Assembly (NCBI GenBank): GCA_964633225.1
Contig: CAZWFQ010000051.1
Span: forward strand, 1 to 27,182
Reading direction: 5' to 3'
DNA: 27,182 nucleotides
From: JAKQIM01 sp964633225
GTDB lineage: Bacteria; Chloroflexota; Anaerolineae; Anaerolineales; UBA4823
Shown piece after piece: positions 21,145 to 27,182 of the stretch. The notes under the pieces are model-generated. The model did not search any database. It had not been told where the DNA came from and saw nothing but the letters and a program-made list of their open reading frames with translations. Both the position numbers and the translations under genes were made by a program. The stretch's first letter is position 1, and each line of letters opens with the position of its first letter.

Positions 21145-21972
21145 ATAGATCTTCAGGCGATCAAAGCCTTCATCCTAGATATGGATGGCGTGTTGTGGCG
21201 CGAGTCACAACCGATTGGCAATTTGCCAGAGGTTTTTGCCCGTATTGCTCGCCATGGCTGGCAAGTAGTCTTTGCCACCAACAACTCATCCCGCACAGTG
21301 GCCCAGTATGTTGAGCAGTTAAGGGCTTTTGGCGTGCAAATTGAAGATTGGCAGGTGGTTACATCCGCCATCGCTTCGGCTCATTACCTGGCAAGCCAGC
21401 ATCCACAGGGCGGTCCTGTCTATATCGTTGGGGAAACTGGCCTGATAGAAGCCCTGCAGTCGCAGGGCTTCTATCAGGTTAAGGATCCGCCAGGTGCTGA
21501 CCAACAAGTGCTGGCTGTGGTTGCGGGCATCGATCGCCAAATTACTTATGCCAAGCTACGCCAGGCCACCCTGCTCATCCGCTCTGGCGTGCCTTTTATT
21601 GCCACCAACCCCGATCGCACCTTTCCCACGCCTGAAGGCCTGGTACCTGGGGCCGGAGCGATTTTAGCTGCTCTAGAGGCTGCTACCTACATAGAGCCTC
21701 AAATCATGGGCAAGCCCACCCCGCTCATGTATCAGATCGCGCTCGAACGCCTGGGTACAACCGCATCTCAAACCCTGGTGGTTGGCGATCGCCCCGAAAC
21801 AGATATCGCCGGCGCCCAGGCTATCGGCTGCCCAACAGCGCTGGTGCTCTCTGGTGTTACGCCGCCCGACCAGGCCAGTCACTGGCAGCCGCCTCCTGAT
21901 CTAATTGCCGCCGACCTGATTACAGTGGTAGACCAGATAATCGCCAACCATGTCACCCAGCCTGATCTTTAA
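21145..21972 (+). CDS. HAD-superfamily (NagD-type) phosphatase with non-canonical start
   Basis: The protein belongs to the class IIA HAD phosphatases (NagD/4-nitrophenylphosphatase type), which hydrolyse phosphate esters of sugars or nucleotides. The catalytic motif is 'FILDMDGVLW', with Asp nucleophile and acid; it is encoded from 21169. The first in-frame ATG (21181) falls after the nucleophile Asp and would give a dead enzyme. Upstream to the clpP stop there is no ATG, GTG or TTG, only ATA 21145 and ATC codons; ATA 21145 (then DLQAIKAFILDMDG) matches the length of homologues and has AGGG four bases upstream. Other motifs are intact: FATNNSS, MGKPTP (Lys) and VVGDRPETDIAGA. It overlaps rlmN by 23 bases. 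Either a rare start codon or a base error. Confidence 0.82.
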   Translation: MDLQAIKAFILDMDGVLWRESQPIGNLPEVFARIARHGWQVVFATNNSSRTVAQYVEQLRAFGVQIEDWQVVTSAIASAHYLASQHPQGGPVYIVGETGLIEALQSQGFYQVKDPPGADQQVLAVVAGIDRQITYAKLRQATLLIRSGVPFIATNPDRTFPTPEGLVPGAGAILAALEAATYIEPQIMGKPTPLMYQIALERLGTTASQTLVVGDRPETDIAGAQAIGCPTALVLSGVTPPDQASHWQPPPDLIAADLITVVDQIIANHVTQPDL

Positions 21973-23005
21973 CCTTGACCTGCCTAACCTGGTAGAGCAA
22001 TTGAGCACCTGGAACCAGCCGGCTTACCGTGCCGAGCAAATATGGACCGGGTTGTACCGCCAGCTCTGGGACGAGCCGGCTCAATTCAGCAACCTGCCAA
22101 ATGAGCTGCGCCACCGTCTCGCGGACGCCTTTGCCACACCTGGCGCCAGCCCGTCTTTCTCTCGTCTCTCCCCGCTCACAACATTGCAATCCACTGACGG
22201 CGAAACCATTAAAACCCTCTTCGGCCTGGATGATGGGCAAAAAATTGAAGCCGTCCTGATGCGCTATGACCGCCGGCGTACGCTGTGTATCTCAACCCAG
22301 GCCGGCTGCGCTATGGGCTGCGTATTTTGTGCCACCGGTCAAATGGGCTTTCGTCGCCACTTGACCAGCGGCGAGATTGTTGAACAGGTGCTCTACTATG
22401 CGCGCCGGTTAGCCATTCAGGGAGAGCAAGTCACCAACATTGTCCTGATGGGCATGGGCGAGCCATTCCACAACTATGAGGCCACCATAGCCGCCATTGA
22501 TCGCCTCAATCACCCCAAAGGCTATAATTTTGGCGAGCGCCGCTTTACCATCTCTACCGTAGGGCTCGTGCCGCTGATCGAACGCTTTACCACCGAACGC
22601 CGCCAGATCAACCTGGCGATCTCCCTGCACGCTGCGGATGATGAGCTGCGCACCAAAATGCTGCCTATCAACCGGAAATACCCCCTCGAAACACTGCTGG
22701 CTGCTTGCCGCACATACACCCAGACCACCCATCGTCGCATTACCTTCGAATGGGCTCTTATCCGGGATGTCAACGACAGCGAAGATGAAGCACGCCGCCT
22801 GGCACAACGCGTCAAGGGTATGCTGTGCCATGTCAACATCATCCCGCTCAACCCCACGCAGCAGTACCCAGGCCAGGCTACCACCCGCCAACGCGCCCTG
22901 TCCTTCCAGGCCGAATTACAGCACCAAGGCATCCCTTGCACCATTCGCCTACGCCGCGGTATCGATATCCAGGCCGGCTGCGGTCAGCTTGCCAGCCAGG
23001 CCTGA
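21950..23005 (+). CDS. rlmN: 23S rRNA adenine-2503 C2 methyltransferase (radical SAM)
   Basis: RlmN methylates C2 of A2503 in 23S rRNA and of A37 in some tRNAs, using a radical SAM mechanism. The 351-residue protein has the cluster motif C120-x3-C124-x2-C127 (CAMGCVFC), the catalytic Cys113 seven residues earlier (as C118 before C125 in E. coli), and the C-terminal Cys344 (DIQAGCGQL) that carries the methylene. 'GMGEPFHNY' binds SAM, and the N-terminal HhH-like domain (PAYRAEQIWTGLY) is present. It starts inside the end of the HAD gene, so the pair is translationally coupled. Its TGA stop abuts the stop of the convergent gene, the two forming the palindrome TGATCA at 23003-23008. Confidence 0.93.
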   Translation: MSPSLIFNLDLPNLVEQLSTWNQPAYRAEQIWTGLYRQLWDEPAQFSNLPNELRHRLADAFATPGASPSFSRLSPLTTLQSTDGETIKTLFGLDDGQKIEAVLMRYDRRRTLCISTQAGCAMGCVFCATGQMGFRRHLTSGEIVEQVLYYARRLAIQGEQVTNIVLMGMGEPFHNYEATIAAIDRLNHPKGYNFGERRFTISTVGLVPLIERFTTERRQINLAISLHAADDELRTKMLPINRKYPLETLLAACRTYTQTTHRRITFEWALIRDVNDSEDEARRLAQRVKGMLCHVNIIPLNPTQQYPGQATTRQRALSFQAELQHQGIPCTIRLRRGIDIQAGCGQLASQA

Positions 23006-24667
23006 TCACTGTTTCAGCTCAAACTCCAACCGCATCACCCGCACCCATACCCCCTGCTGGTGGCAAATCGCTAACAGTTGCTTGCCGTGCTCGCTGCCAA
23101 GCAGTTCTCCAGTGGTAACAACCACCCCGGCCACTTTATGGCTGCCAAGGATATCCTCAAGCCTTGCCGTTCCACCCAGCACATCCACACCATGAATGCT
23201 GCGTCCCCATTTATAGGGGTCTTCGTCCAAAAAGCCGGCCGGCAGGTAACCCAGCTCAGGGCTGCGCATGATCCAGCGCAGAGCCAACTCACCCGCATCC
23301 TCGGCCCCATACAACAGCACGGGCATTCTCTCGGCCTTTCCCTGCTGCCGGCCATACATACGATCCAATATTTGAAAAGAAGAGCGTGTCCCGGCCAACC
23401 CTAACAACAGGAAAACCGCAAACAAAATAAACACATCCAGCGTATACGGCTCACCGGGATAGACCACCCTGGCTGCCAGGCCAGCCAGCCCTCCGGCAGC
23501 CAAAGCTGCCCCCACATAACGCACCAGGTCACTAAAGCCAATGTATCGCCAGACGCCACGATAAACACCAAAAAGATAAAACGCCAAGTAAGCCGCCCCC
23601 AATGCCAGCGGCCATGATTTCAAAAATAACCCCATGCTGATCTCGGTCATATCTAGCCCATAACGTGTCCAAAACGCCAGGTAATAACTAAAACCAATCA
23701 GCATCAGGTCAAGCACAATCTCAAATACACGCCGCTTATAGGTTAACTCACCCATCAAGCGAGTAATGCCGCCATTATTGCCACCCCCATCAACCTTTGA
23801 GGGCGCTGCTACCACCTTCAAACGCGCCAGGTAACCTACCAACAACGAGAAAGCAATCAGTACTGCCGGCACCAGAATCAAACTGAGGTCATAGTTCAAT
23901 GCTTCCAGGCTGGCCGCCGCCAGGCCAGATATCAATGCCACGCCATACAGCACCAACACCGCCTGCCGTTCCGTTAGCCCATAAGCGATCAGCCGATGCG
24001 ATGTGTGGTCGGTGCCGCCCTGTGCCGGCGATTGCCCCCGCAGCAAGCGAGTGAGCGTCACCAGGCCTGTGTCNNNNNNNNNNNNNNNNNNNNNNNNNNN
24101 NNNNNNNNNNNNNNNNNNNNNNNNNNNNNNNNNNNNNNNNNNNNNNNNNNNNNNNNNNNNNNNNNNNNNNNNNTAACTCAACACCCCCGCAGCGATGAAA
24201 GACACGCCCCCGGCCAATCCATCCATGTTATCCAGGAGATTGATGGCGTTGGTGATCCCCACCAACCAGAAGAAAGTCAAGATGATGTTGGCAACCGGCC
24301 AGGGGAAAAAGTCGATTGTATAGCCACCGAAGAAAATCACGATCGTAGCCGCCACCATTTGTCCTGCCAGCTTCGCAGGCGGCCGGATACGTTTGAAATC
24401 ATCATACAGCCCAAGCGCAAACATCAACCCGGCACCCACCAGCAAGCTCCAGCGCTGCGCCAGGCTGGCCCAGGCTGGCTCAAACAGCCCCGCGGCCGCC
24501 AATGCCAAGGCAAAGGCGGTAAACATACCAATCCCCCCAAGCTTGGGGGTTGGCTGCCTGTGCCAACGATCCTCGCGCGGTTTGTCCACGCGCCCAACTC
24601 GAAAGCTAAGCCACCGGACAACCGGTATCATCAACAAACTCAAAACAGAGGCAATAACAAACGTCAT
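23006..24667 (-). CDS. WecA/TagO-type glycosyl-1-phosphate transferase fused to a CapD-like N-terminal module
   Basis: The N-terminal half is a membrane enzyme that loads a sugar-1-phosphate on undecaprenyl phosphate: 'PKLGGIGMF' (41-49), D89-D90 in GLYDDFKRI, and N140-x2-N143-x2-D146-x2-D149-G. After the N run come 'DTGLVTLTRLLRGQSPAQGGTDHTSHRLI', also standard for WecA. The missing stretch should hold the MGDxGS motif. The second half has four membrane helices and a Rossmann-like domain (VLLYGAEDAGELALRWI, LPAGFLDEDPYKWG) as in the N-terminus of CapD/PglF dehydratases, but ends before the SDR catalytic domain. The start is ATG 24667, one base after the previous stop; ATG 24682 is an alternative. 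It belongs with the O-antigen-ligase-like gene in surface polysaccharide assembly. Confidence 0.83.
   Translation of the reverse strand: MTFVIASVLSLLMIPVVRWLSFRVGRVDKPREDRWHRQPTPKLGGIGMFTAFALALAAAGLFEPAWASLAQRWSLLVGAGLMFALGLYDDFKRIRPPAKLAGQMVAATIVIFFGGYTIDFFPWPVANIILTFFWLVGITNAINLLDNMDGLAGGVSFIAAGVLSXXXXXXXXXXXXXXXXXXXXXXXXXXXXXXXXXXDTGLVTLTRLLRGQSPAQGGTDHTSHRLIAYGLTERQAVLVLYGVALISGLAAASLEALNYDLSLILVPAVLIAFSLLVGYLARLKVVAAPSKVDGGGNNGGITRLMGELTYKRRVFEIVLDLMLIGFSYYLAFWTRYGLDMTEISMGLFLKSWPLALGAAYLAFYLFGVYRGVWRYIGFSDLVRYVGAALAAGGLAGLAARVVYPGEPYTLDVFILFAVFLLLGLAGTRSSFQILDRMYGRQQGKAERMPVLLYGAEDAGELALRWIMRSPELGYLPAGFLDEDPYKWGRSIHGVDVLGGTARLEDILGSHKVAGVVVTTGELLGSEHGKQLLAICHQQGVWVRVMRLEFELKQ
24074..24173. 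other. Scaffold gap of 100 N hiding part of the WecA-like domain
   Basis: Unlike the first gap, the flanks are not identical. Between 'FIAAGVLS' and 'DTGLVTLTR' WecA-like proteins usually have on the order of 90 residues, while 100 N stand for about 33, so more sequence is missing than the run suggests. Confidence 0.85.
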
Positions 24668-24668
24668 A

Positions 24669-27182
24669 TTAAGGTGTGGCATTCATCGCATTAATCTGCT
24701 CGATCAGTTTTTGCACCGTCTCTTTCGAAGCATCCGGGGCAGCCGCCAGAGCCAGGTTGGCATATTCCAGTGCGCCGTCCATCTCGCCCAGGGTGATGTA
24801 TAACCGGGCAATGGTCTGGTCGATCTTCCACACATCAGATGCGGCCGGGCCAGCGTCCAGAGCGCGCAGATAAGCATCTACTGCTTTCTCTACCAGAGAA
24901 TGATCAATGTTTTCAGGATTCATATTGGCAAGTTCGATGTAGATATTGCCAAGTGAGATCAGGTAACTGGAGCGCGAGGAGGCTTCGCTGGGTTTGGTCA
25001 CTTCAAATGCACGTTCATAGTACACAGCCGCCGTCTCCAAAGCATCGCCCTTGGCGTCCGCGTCGGTTTGTGATCGCGCGATCGAGCGATAATAATCACC
25101 CAGCAGCCCCTGGGTAAAGGCATACTGATCATCCATCTCGACCGCGTGGTTTAGTTTTTCTAATGCCGCATCCGGTTGACGCAAGATATCCAGCATCAAG
25201 ATCGCCCACTCGCCCCACAGCGTGGGGTTATTCGGACTAAGCTTGACCGCCAGGGAATAATATTGTGATGCTTCCTCGCCGCGCTCCATACGCGCAGACG
25301 CATCACCGGCTTTCCCTGCCCACCAGCTCATCAGGCGGCCCAGGTTGGCTGTGTGATCCGTGTTCAGCGGATTGATGCGCTGTGCTTTTTTCAGATCATC
25401 CTGAGCCTGTTGGACCAGACTGGCCTGCTCTTCAGCATCATCACTAACCTTAGCTTGTTCCAGGTAACTACGCCCCAAGAATAAATAGTAATGATCTTCA
25501 TTCGGGGTAAGCTCGAGCGCATATTGGTAAAGTAAGGTTGCCACCGGCCATTGGCGGCTCTTGGTAAACGGATCAGCCATTTTAAAAGCAATGTCCGAAT
25601 GGATTACTCGCAAATTCGTCACATATGCCAGCAAAATAACCATCAAAACAATAACCGGAGCAACAAAAGTACCCGCGGCCGATGAGCGATTGCTCCGGCT
25701 CAGCCAACCCGAGGGCAAGAAAGCCGCCACCGCAAAGATGATCGCAAACAGGTACAAATAGAAGTTGGTCAGCAGCCCACCCAGGCTGTCGATTTGAGCA
25801 AACACTTCTGTGGTTGTGCTGGGAACAAAGCCGGCAAGAGCAGCCAGGCTTCCAGCATGCCACAACCAGAAAAGCAAAATGGTGGCGGCCGAAATACCTG
25901 CCGTGAAGCCCAATGCCTGCCACCAAGAGGAAGCATTCTCAGTATCTTTGTTCTCAGCCGTCACCAACAGTACACTAGCCAGCCAGGTGGTCACCACCAT
26001 GGCCAAGACGCCGTAAGACAGGGCATTGTCACGGTTTGGCAGCCGGGTCATCGAATTACCGATGATCGTGAATGCCGAAGTTGCACGCACGGAATTCGAG
26101 ATAAAGTCGAATCCCATGCTGATCAAAATGATAGAAACAATGGCAGATCCCACCAACGCGGTCGGCATCCAAGTCGGGTAACGCCCACCGCCCACCAACC
26201 GCTCTCGCTCCACTTTGCGTCGTTTGCTGACAACAGCTTTTTTGACGGCCACATTCTCAGGTTCAGCCAGTGCCAGGCCCTCGGTTGCTTGCGGTAGTTC
26301 ATTTGCTGCTTGCCGGGGTAATACATAGCCCAAAACAAACAACAACGCCGCATAGACAAAGAAATGTGTGCGCGTGGCAACGATTGCAATCCCGAAATTG
26401 ATCTCCACAAAGTGTGCCACGATGGCTGCCAAGAGCATGATCATGATCACTGCGTCTGTACCAACCTTGCTCTTATCGAACAAGGTCGACGCAAACAGCG
26501 CATACACCGTCAAATACCCAATCGCCCCCAAGATGACGCCAAAAGGCAGGCCCACGCCAAAGAACTCCACCCCCTGCCAAACGGTCAGCCCAATTGCTCC
26601 AGCAGCACCTCCGATGATGACAAATGCCAGGAATATATTGCGCTGCCTTCCCGTGAGGATCAGTCCAAGCCATTTCAATCCATAGTAAAGCACGCTGATA
26701 AACAACAACAAGTAAACTGCAAACCCTAACAGGCCGGTCGTCACCAACGAGTCCCAGGTCTCGTTATGCGACCGATCCGGCGAGGCATTGCGTTTTTCCA
26801 CTCGCCCCAACTCAGAAGGATAAAATTGGTTGTAAGCAACATACATCCCCTCGGGGCCATACCCCACCAGAGGACGCAGGAAATTGATCGCATCGGTGCT
26901 GCCATCGGGATAATTGATCGGTTCGTGCGGCCGCACCAAATCCCAGGCGCCCTCCCAGATCAGGATACGCACCCGACTGTTGCGATCTGTCGTATCAAAT
27001 ACTCTGCTGTAACGGCCGATCAAAGGCGCTTCGCGCAAACTGCTTAAGGGACCATTGGGCATACTGAGCAGTAGCAAGAAAACCGCCATGACGCTTGCTA
27101 CACCGATGGTTGTCAACATCATCCAACGCTTCTGCCAGAGCAGGAACAACAACAAGAACATAAAGAAAAAGCCAGCCAGCAG
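24669..27182 (-). CDS. O-antigen-ligase-like membrane protein with C-terminal TPR domain, 5' end cut off
   Basis: The frame is open to the window edge: codons upstream of ATG 27161 (LLAGFFF) continue a membrane helix, so the real start lies beyond 27182. The visible part, about 837 residues, begins in the Wzy_C/WaaL-type ligase region: 'RVRILIWEGAWDLVRPHEP', 'LVGYGPEGMY', 'SHNETWDSLVTTGLLGF' (His of the ligase motif). Further membrane helices follow to about residue 530. The last 290 residues are tetratricopeptide repeats (for example 'YYLFLGRSYLEQAKVSDDAEEQ', 'GDYYRSIARS', 'NIYIELANM', 'ARLYITLGEMDGALEYANLAL'). Ligases join a polysaccharide on undecaprenyl diphosphate to an acceptor, and an extracytoplasmic TPR could bind a partner. 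It lies directly upstream of the WecA-like gene. Confidence 0.82.
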   Translation of the reverse strand: MLAGFFFMFLLLFLLWQKRWMMLTTIGVASVMAVFLLLLSMPNGPLSSLREAPLIGRYSRVFDTTDRNSRVRILIWEGAWDLVRPHEPINYPDGSTDAINFLRPLVGYGPEGMYVAYNQFYPSELGRVEKRNASPDRSHNETWDSLVTTGLLGFAVYLLLFISVLYYGLKWLGLILTGRQRNIFLAFVIIGGAAGAIGLTVWQGVEFFGVGLPFGVILGAIGYLTVYALFASTLFDKSKVGTDAVIMIMLLAAIVAHFVEINFGIAIVATRTHFFVYAALLFVLGYVLPRQAANELPQATEGLALAEPENVAVKKAVVSKRRKVERERLVGGGRYPTWMPTALVGSAIVSIILISMGFDFISNSVRATSAFTIIGNSMTRLPNRDNALSYGVLAMVVTTWLASVLLVTAENKDTENASSWWQALGFTAGISAATILLFWLWHAGSLAALAGFVPSTTTEVFAQIDSLGGLLTNFYLYLFAIIFAVAAFLPSGWLSRSNRSSAAGTFVAPVIVLMVILLAYVTNLRVIHSDIAFKMADPFTKSRQWPVATLLYQYALELTPNEDHYYLFLGRSYLEQAKVSDDAEEQASLVQQAQDDLKKAQRINPLNTDHTANLGRLMSWWAGKAGDASARMERGEEASQYYSLAVKLSPNNPTLWGEWAILMLDILRQPDAALEKLNHAVEMDDQYAFTQGLLGDYYRSIARSQTDADAKGDALETAAVYYERAFEVTKPSEASSRSSYLISLGNIYIELANMNPENIDHSLVEKAVDAYLRALDAGPAASDVWKIDQTIARLYITLGEMDGALEYANLALAAAPDASKETVQKLIEQINAMNATP

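Noticed and set aside
1..27182. CRISPR array, tRNA or rRNA genes
   Set aside because: I saw no regularly spaced repeats and no cloverleaf or rRNA-like stretch in any spacer. The only long direct repeat is the 55-base assembly artefact.

Overview
The window looks like one scaffold of a draft or metagenome-derived genome from the phylum Chloroflexota, probably Anaerolineae-like. This is inferred from gene content and style, not from a marker search: a 43-residue 'MGRTVPS' protein beside a degenerate RecA-like ATPase, a three-gene MacA/ABC/MacB-type operon ending in a Gly/Gln-rich lipoprotein, a Cas4-like nuclease fused to an XPD/DinG helicase, and a trigger factor-clpP pair. Base composition is moderately GC-rich throughout. 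Two runs of 100 N mark scaffold joins. The first is an artefact, because the same 55 bases stand on both sides of it; the second hides real sequence.

Layout. 124-788 (+): a small RecA-like protein and a 43-aa partner. 789-1135: convergent spacer with a good hairpin. 1136-5161 (-): efflux-type ABC operon (adaptor, ATPase, permease, lipoprotein). 5350-13195 (-): a respiratory-looking cluster read from right to left. It holds a Crp/Fnr regulator, a very small membrane peptide, a BON-domain protein, a two-helix PepSY-type protein, a CopD-like protein, two related multi-pass membrane proteins, a 12-helix protein resembling heme-copper oxidase subunit I, a SUMF1-domain lipoprotein, a strong terminator hairpin, heme O synthase (ctaB), and a membrane protein of unknown role. 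13262-15676 (+): nuclease-helicase fusion. 15673-18831 (-): ATP-grasp protein, thioferritin-like diiron protein, FAD-linked glycolate oxidase-type protein. 19094-23005 (+): tig, clpP, HAD phosphatase, rlmN. 23006-27182 (-): surface polysaccharide genes, a WecA/CapD-like fusion and an O-antigen-ligase/TPR protein cut by the window edge.

The most interesting part is the 5350-13195 cluster. Its large protein has the histidine layout expected for heme ligands of the heme-copper oxidase superfamily (helix II His, helix X His-x-His) but lacks the usual helix VII His-His of the CuB site, with extra histidines elsewhere. Between the Crp/Fnr gene and the first operon gene there is a sigma70-type promoter (TTTACA, 17 bases, TATACT). 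A 5-4-5 dyad is centred about 41.5 bases before the predicted start, the class II activator position, and a second perfect dyad (TTGCG-N6-CGCAA) lies just upstream. A heme O synthase and a NirV-like SUMF1 protein sit in the same cluster. I read this as a candidate regulated terminal oxidase or nitric-oxide-handling complex of an undescribed type; the substrate is inference only.
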